NCBI GenBank assembly: GCA_022777205.1
Contig: JALFGP010000024.1
Location: forward strand, 1 to 39,072
From: Rikenellaceae bacterium
GTDB taxonomy: Bacteria; Bacteroidota; Bacteroidia; Bacteroidales; UBA932
DNA: 39,072 nucleotides
Direction of reading: 5' to 3'
The translations under genes were made by a program, and so were the position numbers. Shown piece by piece: positions 32,168 through 39,072 of this stretch. The stretch's first letter is position 1, and every line of letters begins with the position of its first letter. Under the pieces are notes generated by a model. The model made no database searches, had not been told where the DNA came from, and saw only the letters and a program-made list of their open reading frames with translations.

Positions 32168-32563
32168 TCACATCTCGGCGTATTGAGGTAAAGTATCCAC
32201 GGTCTTGAGACCTCCTTCTACGCCCATTTTCAGCACAACCGTCCGTTTCCCGTTAGTCAGCATCACCCAGCGCACCCCAAGGCAAAGATTGTAGCGGGCA
32301 GCCTGCATCAGTACATCCTTGTCAATATCCACATCCGGCCTCTTGCATTCCACCACGGCTACCGGGGACGCATCCCGCCCGAAAACCACTATGTCGGCCC
32401 TCTGTTTTTTCTGGCCAACCCGTAGAGCAACCTCAGACCCCATAAGATGTTCCGGAACCTTGCACACATCCCTCAATACCCCAATGAACCACTGTCTCAC
32501 CTGCTCTTCCGGAGTAAGCGAGACCATCTTGCGTCTCAAAGGGTCCCAAATCTGCTGTTCCAT
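32168..32563 (-). CDS. Small HsdR N-terminal-domain protein, PD-(D/E)XK nuclease-like
   Basis: 131 residues matching the HSDR_N_2 domain (type I restriction enzyme R subunit N-terminus): TPEEQVRQWFIGVL at the start, then the nuclease core Asp57 (RADIVVFG) and Glu72-x-Lys74 (VVECKRP), followed by QAARYNLCLGVRWVMLTNGKRTVVL. No helicase, methylase or specificity gene is nearby, so it is not a restriction system. Free-standing copies of this domain recur in Bacteroidota housekeeping loci; role unknown. It heads the run cca-xerC-hpf-holA and is divergent from the RluA-like gene across a 40-nt gap containing two interleaved promoters. Confidence 0.87.
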   Translation of the reverse strand: MEQQIWDPLRRKMVSLTPEEQVRQWFIGVLRDVCKVPEHLMGSEVALRVGQKKQRADIVVFGRDASPVAVVECKRPDVDIDKDVLMQAARYNLCLGVRWVMLTNGKRTVVLKMGVEGGLKTVDTLPQYAEM

Positions 32564-32566
32564 AAT

Positions 32567-32600
32567 CTTGGCAAAATTACCTTTTTATCCATATATTTGC
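32567..32600 (+). promoter_or_regulatory. Predicted promoter for the RluA-like gene
   Basis: CTTG (32567-32570), a 21-nt spacer, then TATATTTGC (32592-32600), an exact -7 element. The ATG at 32604 begins where transcription is expected to start, so the mRNA may be leaderless. Confidence 0.6.
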
Positions 32601-32603
32601 AAG
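32571..32603 (-). promoter_or_regulatory. Predicted promoter for the HsdR-N gene
   Basis: On the minus strand CTTG (32603-32600), a 20-nt spacer, then TAATTTTGC (32579-32571), an exact -7 element. The predicted start is about 4 nt before the ATG (32563). Its -33 element overlaps the end of the opposing gene's -7 element. Confidence 0.6.
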
Positions 32604-33266
32604 ATGAAAAAGACTTTGGACATATTATTTGAGGACCAGTGGCTGGTGGCTATTGACAAGCCTTCGGGGCTGATAAGCGTGGCGGGAAACCGACAGGGGG
32701 TTGAGACAGCATATTCCCTGGTGAATGACTATATTGTGCACAAATACAACGGGAGGAAAAGGGCTCACGTGCTGCACAGGCTGGACAGGGACACCTCGGG
32801 GGTGCTGGTTTTCGCCAAAGACTATCAGGTCAAAAGGGCTATGACAGACCATTGGAACGAGAATATTCTGGAGAGGAGATATCTGGCGGTGCTGGACGGA
32901 GTGCCGCAGCTGGCCAAGGGCCGGATTGAAAGCTGGCTCACTGAGAATGACAGGAATTTTATGGTGTATTCTTCACTTGTGGACAATGGAGGGGAATATG
33001 CCGTCACCAACTACGAGGTACTCAAGTCCAACGGGGCACATTCTCTGGTGGCTTTCAATCTGGAGACGGGACGCAAGAATCAGATCAGGGTTCAGGCTGC
33101 GACTCATTTGGGATGTCCGGTGTCGGGAGACAGCAAATACGGGGACGGGAAATCTGCAAAACGCCTTTGCCTCCACGCCAACGGGCTTTCCTTCATCCAT
33201 CCGGTAACCCGCCGCCAGATTCGCATCAGCTGCGGCGCTCCTCGCTTTTTCAACTCACTGGTCTGA
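32604..33266 (+). CDS. RluA-family pseudouridine synthase
   Basis: Isomerises uridine to pseudouridine in rRNA or tRNA. Its 220 residues carry the catalytic HRLDRDTSGVLVFAKD with Asp61, the early LVAIDKPSGLISV and the late LETGRKNQIRVQ and DSKYG motifs that define RluA. No S4 domain precedes the catalytic domain, so it is a short single-domain form like RluA or TruC; the target uridine cannot be assigned. The ATG at 32604 directly follows a -7 element. The stop is one nucleotide from the metH stop on the other strand. Confidence 0.92.
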   Translation: MKKTLDILFEDQWLVAIDKPSGLISVAGNRQGVETAYSLVNDYIVHKYNGRKRAHVLHRLDRDTSGVLVFAKDYQVKRAMTDHWNENILERRYLAVLDGVPQLAKGRIESWLTENDRNFMVYSSLVDNGGEYAVTNYEVLKSNGAHSLVAFNLETGRKNQIRVQAATHLGCPVSGDSKYGDGKSAKRLCLHANGLSFIHPVTRRQIRISCGAPRFFNSLV

Positions 33267-33267
33267 A

Positions 33268-36200
33268 TCAGGCGATAAAATAGCGGGCCTGGGGCGAAGC
33301 TATGTAGAGTCCGCATATGGATGCCTGCGGGAACATTGCGCCGTTTTCCGTAAGACTGATACCCAGAGCCGGCAAATCCAAGAGTCTCTGTACCGTGAAC
33401 ATAAGCCTGATGTCCGGAAGTGAAGGATAACCCACGGCAGGACGTATGCCCTGATAACGTGCGCTGAACATCTGCTCCATACTCAGATTCTCGGACGGGC
33501 TGTATGCCCAGATTTGCTTGCGCACCTTTTCGTGGAGATATTCAGAAGCCGCCTCCGCCAGGCGGTCTCCCAAGCCCTGCATCATAATGGATTGATAATC
33601 ATCACCTTTATCCTTCAAGATCTGCAAGTCGGAGACAAATTCAGGACAGACGGTCAGGGCAAAGACGCCCACATAGTCCCCGTCCGGGGCCAGGAAATCC
33701 GCAAGGGAAAGACGTCTTCCGTCGCCGCAAGGCCTGGTCTGGCGTTTTGTCGGAAGCACTGTGCGTTTCTGCCCGGCGCAACACGGACAACCTGAAGGAT
33801 GCTCAAACACAATGCTGTCACCCTCGGGCTTTGCCTTATAGAAGGCCACCTGAGTACGCATACGGTATTTGCCCTTAAAGGTCTTGAGCATAGCCTCGGC
33901 ATCCCTGCGCACAGCCTCTTCCTCGCTGCTGCCCTCTTTCACCTTCCACAGATTCCGGAAGGCTATCCAATTGATATAAGGGATAATAGCCTCAACAGAA
34001 ATATCATCCAAGGTTTTGATGCCCAGATATGGCGGACGGGGCTGAGGAGCTATTTTCAATTTCGAAGCGGTCGCCGGTGCAAGAGTTTTTGACTGTTCTT
34101 CTGTCAAAGCGGCTTTTTCAGCGACTCGACCGGACAGTTCCGAGGATGTCCGGGCTGCATATTCCCGGCGTATCAGTTTCTGACTTTCACGCAGTTGTGC
34201 TATCATATCCTCTCTTTCATCTGTCATCAGTCTGGACGCTAGAACCGGATTCTGGGCAGCATCCCTCACGTGGAACACAGGGCCGTCATAAAGCGGTGCA
34301 ATCTTCACGGCGGTATGGACATCCGAAGTGGTGGCCCCTCCCACAAAAAGCGGCTTGCTGATACCTGCTTCACGCAGTTTAGTCGCCACGTTACACATCT
34401 CCTCAAGCGATGGGGTAATCAGACCGCTCAGGCCTATGAAATCCACATTCTCGGCTTGAGCCACTTCCACAATCCTCTCCGCAGGAGTCATCACTCCAAG
34501 GTCAATTACCTTGAAATTATTGCATGCGAGTACCACACCCACGATATTCTTGCCTATGTCGTGCACATCTCCTTTCACAGTTGCCAGCAAGTACTTGCCC
34601 ACCGCAGGCACAGTGGAATCGGCATTACCGATGAAAGGCTTGAGTATCTCCACGGCTCTTTTCATAGTCCGGGCTGTCTTGACCACCTGAGGCAGGAACA
34701 TCTGTCCTTTGGCAAACAAATCCCCCACTGCGGTCATCCCCTCCATCAATGGTCCCTGGATAATCTCCTGGGCAGAAGCATAGACTTTCAGAGCTTCATC
34801 CAGATCTGCCTGCAGCCAGGTCTCGTCACCTTTGCGCAAAGCCATCACAAGCCTGTCTTTGAGAGGCACAACTGACCTGTCCTCGAGTGGTTTTTCCTCC
34901 GGTTTTTCCACCTTCTGCATCTGCCCGGCAGCCTCCACAAGCCTTTCGGAAGCATCCGGACGGCGGTTCAGAATCACATCCTCGATTTTGTCCCTCAGCT
35001 CCTCCGGGATATCCCCGTATTGCACTGAGGATGAGGGATTTACTATAGCCATATCCATTCCCGCAGCTATGGCGTGGTAGAGGAATACGGCGTGCATAGC
35101 CTCCCTTATCCAATTGTTGCCCCTGAACGCGAAAGAAAGGTTGCTGAGTCCGCCGCTGACCTTTGCCCCAGGTAAATTCTGCTTTATCCACCGAGTTGCA
35201 TTTATGAAATCCAGAGCATAGGCATCGTGTTCGTGCATACCTGTGGCCACTGCCAGTACATTGGGGTCGAAAATTATGTCCTCGGGATTGAAATCCAGCC
35301 TCTGTGTGAGGAGATTATAGGCTCTTCCGCAGATTTCGATGCGTCTTGCGAAAGTGTCGGCCTGTCCCTGCTCATCAAAGGCCATCACAATGAGGGCAGC
35401 CCCTAGTTCCTTCACCCTTGCCGCCTTGCGCAAAAAAGCCTCCTCTCCTTCCTTGAGCGAAAGGGAATTGACTATGGACTTGCCCTGCAGGCATTTGAGA
35501 CCGGTTTCCAGCACCTCGAAGCGGGACGAGTCCACCATCACGGGCATACGGGAAATCTCCGGGTCGGAGGCCATAAGGTTCAGAAAATGTTTCATCTCGG
35601 CCTGCGCATCCAGCATCGCGTCATCCATATTCACATCCAGAACCATAGCCCCGTCACGCACCTGTGCAGCAGCGATTTCGAGAGCTTCGCTCCAGTTTTT
35701 TTCCTTGATTAGACGCAGAAACTTGCGGCTTCCGGCCACATTGCACCTTTCGCCCACATTTATGAACATACCCCTGTTCCAAAAAGCGTCAATACCTGAC
35801 AACCAAGGGGTTGGCTCCGCAGGAATTTCACGAGGAACGGCCCCTTCCACGATCTGCGCTATGGCAGCAATATGTTCAGGAGTGGTTCCGCAGCATCCTC
35901 CAAGTATATTCACAAACCTCTTTTCCACAAAAGGTCTGACAGCCCTTGCCATAGTTGCCGGGTCCTGGTCGTATTTGCCCAGCTCATCCGGCATACCGGC
36001 ATTCGGATGGGCGCTCGTATAGCAAGGTGCAATGGCCGCAAGGGACTCCAGCATAGGCAGCATTTTCTCCGCCCCGAAGGAGCAGTTCATACCTATTGAG
36101 AAAGGCTTGAAGGGAATCACCGAAGCGAGAAAAGCCTCGATTGTCTGACCTGAAAGTATGCGTCCCGAAAGGTCTGCCACAGAAACGGACAGCATCACAG

Positions 36201-36759
36201 GCACTTCCCTGCCCGCTTTTGCGCAAGACCTTGCTGCTGCCGTGAGTGCCGCTTTGGCATTTATGGTATCGAAAATTGTTTCAATCAAGAAGAGGTCCAC
36301 TCCCCCTTCCAGCAGGGCCGACATCTGCTCCTCATAGACCGATTCCAGAAGATCGAAATCCACATCCCTGAAGGCAGGGTCCTCCACATCCGGTGAAATG
36401 GAAGCTGTTTTGCCTGTGGGTCCAATGCTTCCGGCGACAAATCGCGGTTTGGAGGGTGTCAAGGCAGTCATACGGTCAGCTTCAGCGCGGGCAAGGCGGG
36501 CAGCCGCAAGGTTCAGTTCCCTGATTTGCGCCTCAAGTCCGTACTCCTTCTGGGAAAGTCTCTGGGCATTGAAGCTGTCGGTTTCGATTATGTCTGCACC
36601 GGCTTCGAGATAGCTTCTGTGTATGGATGAAATCAGGTCCGGACGGGTGAGGACCAGATGGTCGTTATTGCCGTCCGTGGTTGCAAGGGACTGTATGACT
36701 GTGCCCATTGCACCGTCTAGCACAAGGATTCTTTCCTTTATGATTTCTCTGATATACAT
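33268..36759 (-). CDS. metH: Cobalamin-dependent methionine synthase
   Basis: Transfers a methyl group from 5-methyltetrahydrofolate to homocysteine through B12. It has 1163 residues with all four modules. The homocysteine domain has zinc ligands Cys226 (GMNCSFG) and Cys289-Cys290 (GGCCGTT). The pterin domain starts about 332 (FINVGERCNVAGSRKF). The B12 cap and cobalamin domain carry the axial His733 in DVHDIGKN. The C-terminal reactivation domain (about 890-1163) contains a SAM-binding segment near RPAVGYPSLPD. The start is ATG at 36759, sharing one base with the metF stop (TGATG), rather than the TTG one codon earlier. No cobalamin riboswitch is seen upstream of metF or metH, although both lie in one apparent transcript. 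Confidence 0.97.
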   Translation of the reverse strand: MYIREIIKERILVLDGAMGTVIQSLATTDGNNDHLVLTRPDLISSIHRSYLEAGADIIETDSFNAQRLSQKEYGLEAQIRELNLAAARLARAEADRMTALTPSKPRFVAGSIGPTGKTASISPDVEDPAFRDVDFDLLESVYEEQMSALLEGGVDLFLIETIFDTINAKAALTAAARSCAKAGREVPVMLSVSVADLSGRILSGQTIEAFLASVIPFKPFSIGMNCSFGAEKMLPMLESLAAIAPCYTSAHPNAGMPDELGKYDQDPATMARAVRPFVEKRFVNILGGCCGTTPEHIAAIAQIVEGAVPREIPAEPTPWLSGIDAFWNRGMFINVGERCNVAGSRKFLRLIKEKNWSEALEIAAAQVRDGAMVLDVNMDDAMLDAQAEMKHFLNLMASDPEISRMPVMVDSSRFEVLETGLKCLQGKSIVNSLSLKEGEEAFLRKAARVKELGAALIVMAFDEQGQADTFARRIEICGRAYNLLTQRLDFNPEDIIFDPNVLAVATGMHEHDAYALDFINATRWIKQNLPGAKVSGGLSNLSFAFRGNNWIREAMHAVFLYHAIAAGMDMAIVNPSSSVQYGDIPEELRDKIEDVILNRRPDASERLVEAAGQMQKVEKPEEKPLEDRSVVPLKDRLVMALRKGDETWLQADLDEALKVYASAQEIIQGPLMEGMTAVGDLFAKGQMFLPQVVKTARTMKRAVEILKPFIGNADSTVPAVGKYLLATVKGDVHDIGKNIVGVVLACNNFKVIDLGVMTPAERIVEVAQAENVDFIGLSGLITPSLEEMCNVATKLREAGISKPLFVGGATTSDVHTAVKIAPLYDGPVFHVRDAAQNPVLASRLMTDEREDMIAQLRESQKLIRREYAARTSSELSGRVAEKAALTEEQSKTLAPATASKLKIAPQPRPPYLGIKTLDDISVEAIIPYINWIAFRNLWKVKEGSSEEEAVRRDAEAMLKTFKGKYRMRTQVAFYKAKPEGDSIVFEHPSGCPCCAGQKRTVLPTKRQTRPCGDGRRLSLADFLAPDGDYVGVFALTVCPEFVSDLQILKDKGDDYQSIMMQGLGDRLAEAASEYLHEKVRKQIWAYSPSENLSMEQMFSARYQGIRPAVGYPSLPDIRLMFTVQRLLDLPALGISLTENGAMFPQASICGLYIASPQARYFIA

Positions 36760-37718
36760 CAATACACCTGCCTGGCTATGGCCTCGACACTGGCAACCGC
36801 ATTCATCGAATAGAAATGTATGCTCGGCACACCCGCAGCCTTGAGTTCACGGGCCTGGGCAACTCCCCATTCCACTCCCAGTGCTTTCACCTGTTCATTG
36901 GAAGTGCATTTGAGCAGTTCGGCAGCCAGTTCTTCCGGCAAGTCTATGTGGAAGGTCTTGGGCAGCAGGGACATCTGGGTGAGTGAAGTCAGCGGTTTCA
37001 AACCCGGAACAACTGGCACATTGATGCCGGCTTCCCTGCAACGGTCCACAAACTCGAAATAGCGGCGGTTGTCGAAGAACATCTGAGTCACTATATAGCT
37101 TGCCCCTGCATCAACCTTTTCCTTGAGATGCTGCAGGTCGGACTCCGGGTTCATAGACTCCTCGTGTTTCTCGGGATAGCCCGCCACTCCGAATGAGAAT
37201 GGAACTGCCGGTGCCTGAAAAGCATCCCCCGACAGCAGGCGGCCGTTATTGTAGTCCACCACCTGACGGCAGAGATCCAGCGCGTGGGTGTGCCCTCCCG
37301 GAGCCGGAATAAATTTATTTTCTCCCTTCGCGCGGTCTCCTCTGAGAACGATTATATCATTGATACCCAAATAGGTGAGGTCTATGAGTTCGTTTTCGAT
37401 TTCGGATGCGGAAAATCCGCTGCAAATGATATGGGGCACTGTGGGTACGCCGAACCTGCCCTTCAAAGCCGCAGCAATGGCAACAGTTCCCGGTCTGGCC
37501 TTTTCGCTGACACGGGTGAAGACTCCGCCGGGCTGTTCCCTATAGACCACATCACTACGATGGGTCGTAATGTTGATATATGCAGGATTGAATTGCATAA
37601 GACGCTGCACATCGGCAAAGAGGGCATCTATGCCTTTGCCCCTGACCGGTGGCAGCACCTCGAATGAAAACGCTGTCCTGGTGTTGTGTCCCAGAAAATA
37701 TGCTACTGAACTGTCCAT
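36759..37718 (-). CDS. metF: 5,10-methylenetetrahydrofolate reductase
   Basis: A flavin TIM-barrel enzyme that makes the 5-methyltetrahydrofolate used by MetH. It has 319 residues. Signatures are FSFEVLPPVRG (catalytic glutamate), YINITTHRSD, PHIICSGFS, NDIIVLRGDRAKGE (flavin-contacting aspartate) and GASYIVTQMFFDN. The ATG at 37718 is used instead of the adjacent upstream TTG. Coupled to metH by TGATG. It lies 43 nt after argS on the same strand with no promoter-like element, so it may be read from the argS transcript. Confidence 0.96.
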   Translation of the reverse strand: MDSSVAYFLGHNTRTAFSFEVLPPVRGKGIDALFADVQRLMQFNPAYINITTHRSDVVYREQPGGVFTRVSEKARPGTVAIAAALKGRFGVPTVPHIICSGFSASEIENELIDLTYLGINDIIVLRGDRAKGENKFIPAPGGHTHALDLCRQVVDYNNGRLLSGDAFQAPAVPFSFGVAGYPEKHEESMNPESDLQHLKEKVDAGASYIVTQMFFDNRRYFEFVDRCREAGINVPVVPGLKPLTSLTQMSLLPKTFHIDLPEELAAELLKCTSNEQVKALGVEWGVAQARELKAAGVPSIHFYSMNAVASVEAIARQVY

Positions 37719-37761
37719 CAAATCCCTGATTTAGAGGCGTTTCGCATTTGCGGAACTGGCA

Positions 37762-39072
37762 TTACATTCTCTCTGGAAGACGGATTCCGAGAATATCCAT
37801 AGCCTTCACAAGCACGCGGGCTATCATAGAAATGAGGTTCAGACGCAGTTGCAACTTCGATGCATCCTCTTCACGCAGAATCGGGGTGTCGTGGTAGTAC
37901 TGGTTGAAATCCTTGGCAAGTTCGTAGGCGTAATTGGCCACGAGTGCCGGGGAATGAGCCAGACCGGCTTCGGCTATTTTGGCAGGGAAACTGTTCAGAA
38001 TCTTCACCAGACGCACCTCCTTGGGGTTGAGTTCTGTACTCTGCAGTTCCGCCCCGAGGTCTATGCCCTGGTCAGCAGCCTTGCGCAGGATGGATTTGAT
38101 ACGTGCGTGGGTGTATTGGATGAACGGACCGGTGTTGCCATTGAAATCGATGCTCTCCTTAGGGTCGAAAAGCATGGTTTTCTTCGGGTCCACCTTGATA
38201 ATGAAATACTTGAGGGCTCCGAGAGAAAGCATTCTGAAAAGCTCATCCTGCTCCTGCTCGGACATTCCGTCGAGTTTGCCGAGTTCGAGCGAGGTCTCCT
38301 TCGCTGTATTGTACATCTTCTCGATGAGGTCGTCAGCATCCACCACTGTACCCTCGCGGGATTTCATCTTGCCTTCCGGAAGTTCCACCATACCGTAGGA
38401 AAGATGGTAGATGTCATCAGCCCAGCCGAAGCCCAACTTGCCGAGAATGAGTTTTAGTACCTGGAAATGGTAATTCTGCTCATTGCCAACGACATAGATG
38501 AGTTCATCCAGTTTGTATTCGTCGAAACGCCTTTCTGCAGTGCCCAAGTCCTGGGTCATATAGACTGAAGTGCCGTCGCCACGCAGCAGGAGTTTGCGGT
38601 CCAGCCCGTCAGACGTGAGGTCGCACCAAACGGACCCGTCCTCCTGACGCTCGAATATGCCCATATCCAGACCCTTCTGCACCAGTGCCTTGCCCAGCAG
38701 ATAAGTCTGGGACTCATAATAGATTTTGTCGAATGAAATTCCGAGGTCCGAATAGGTCTTGTCGAAGCCCGCATACACCCAGGAATTCATTGTCTTCCAG
38801 AGTTCGCGCACCTCGGGATCGCCCTGCTCCCATTTCACGAGCATAGCCTGAGCCTCCTTCATTATCGGGGCGTTCTTCTCAGCCTCTTCCTGAGCCATTC
38901 CGCCTTTCACAAGGGCCTCAACCTCAGCCTTATAGAGGTCGTTGAACTTCACGTAGCAGTCGCCCACGAGATGATCCCCCTTCACTCCGAGCGATTCAGG
39001 AGTGGCTCCGTTGCAGGTCTTGAGCCAGGCAAGCATTGATTTGCAGATATGTATTCCCCTGTCATTCACCAG
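37762..39072 (-). CDS. argS: Arginyl-tRNA synthetase, partial (N-terminus outside window)
   Basis: The last 436 codons of a class I synthetase; the reading frame is open through the window edge. The first visible residues LVNDRGIHICKSMLAW are internal in ArgS (after the HIGH-containing part). The KMSKS-like loop is GKMKSREGTVV, preceded by YVVGNEQNYHFQVL, and the anticodon-binding DALR domain is at the C-terminus (YTHARIKSILR, FNQYYHDTPIL, LGIRLPERM). It charges tRNA-Arg. The stop (TAA, 37764-37762) precedes metF by 43 nt. Confidence 0.96.
   Translation of the reverse strand: MVNDRGIHICKSMLAWLKTCNGATPESLGVKGDHLVGDCYVKFNDLYKAEVEALVKGGMAQEEAEKNAPIMKEAQAMLVKWEQGDPEVRELWKTMNSWVYAGFDKTYSDLGISFDKIYYESQTYLLGKALVQKGLDMGIFERQEDGSVWCDLTSDGLDRKLLLRGDGTSVYMTQDLGTAERRFDEYKLDELIYVVGNEQNYHFQVLKLILGKLGFGWADDIYHLSYGMVELPEGKMKSREGTVVDADDLIEKMYNTAKETSLELGKLDGMSEQEQDELFRMLSLGALKYFIIKVDPKKTMLFDPKESIDFNGNTGPFIQYTHARIKSILRKAADQGIDLGAELQSTELNPKEVRLVKILNSFPAKIAEAGLAHSPALVANYAYELAKDFNQYYHDTPILREEDASKLQLRLNLISMIARVLVKAMDILGIRLPERM

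Noticed and set aside
32168..32563. HsdR-N gene as part of a type I restriction or defence island
   Set aside because: No HsdM, HsdS, helicase or mobile-element genes are nearby; the neighbours are housekeeping (cca, xerC, hpf, holA).
36760..36762. TTG as metH start (and similar TTG codons at 37719-37721 for metF and 2632-2634 for the zinc protease)
   Set aside because: Each is followed in frame by an ATG that gives the expected family N-terminus; no ribosome-binding site supports the TTG. By contrast, the exonuclease at 21003 has no ATG alternative, so its TTG was kept.
37740..37755. Short hairpin CGCATTTGCG between argS and metF as a terminator
   Set aside because: Only about four strong base pairs with a two-base loop, and no T tract follows on either strand.

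Overview
The window looks like a chromosomal segment of a Bacteroidota (Bacteroidales-type) bacterium of roughly balanced GC. The evidence is a TonB-dependent receptor with an N-terminal carboxypeptidase-D-like domain, a GH97 enzyme, DUF4876 and DUF6850 proteins, a xerC-hpf pair, near-absence of Shine-Dalgarno sequences, and several good matches to the Bacteroidota promoter (TTTG, 19-21 nt, TAnnTTTG). Genus cannot be fixed from this sequence. Coding density is very high: no gene-free stretch exceeds about 110 nt, and I see no tRNA, rRNA, CRISPR array, insertion sequence or prophage.

Layout. 1-4453: the C-terminal end of a probable M16 peptidase, the ABC-F ATPase uup, then (minus strand) a membrane zinc protease and a DJ-1 protein, divergent from alanine racemase. 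4518-6509: an orphan GH97 glycosidase closed by a strong intrinsic terminator. 6611-19127: eleven same-strand genes never more than 9 nt apart: a three-gene outer-membrane cassette (TonB receptor, DUF4876 lipoprotein, DUF6850 barrel) running straight into a complete histidine operon (hisG-D-C-B-H-A-F-IE). 19153-24154 (minus): C1 peptidase, pssA, an unknown lipoprotein, a DEDDy exonuclease and an RlmI-like methyltransferase, packed behind a consensus promoter. 24219-28192 (minus): an ABC-2 ATPase/permease pair followed by a 5'-nucleotidase split into two secreted proteins. 28230-32563 (minus): orphan HsdR-N nuclease-like gene, cca, xerC, hpf and holA. 32604-33266: an RluA-type pseudouridine synthase, divergent from the HsdR-N gene. 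33268-39072 (minus): argS (5' end outside the window), metF and B12-dependent metH.

How the genes work together. The his genes cover all ten steps from PRPP and ATP to histidine. metF supplies 5-methyltetrahydrofolate to metH, so this organism needs cobalamin for that route. cca, argS, hpf, the RlmI-like and RluA-like enzymes form a scattered translation/RNA theme. The most notable signals are the contiguity of an uncharacterised outer-membrane uptake cassette with histidine biosynthesis, and a strong Shine-Dalgarno in front of hpf in a genome whose other starts lack one.
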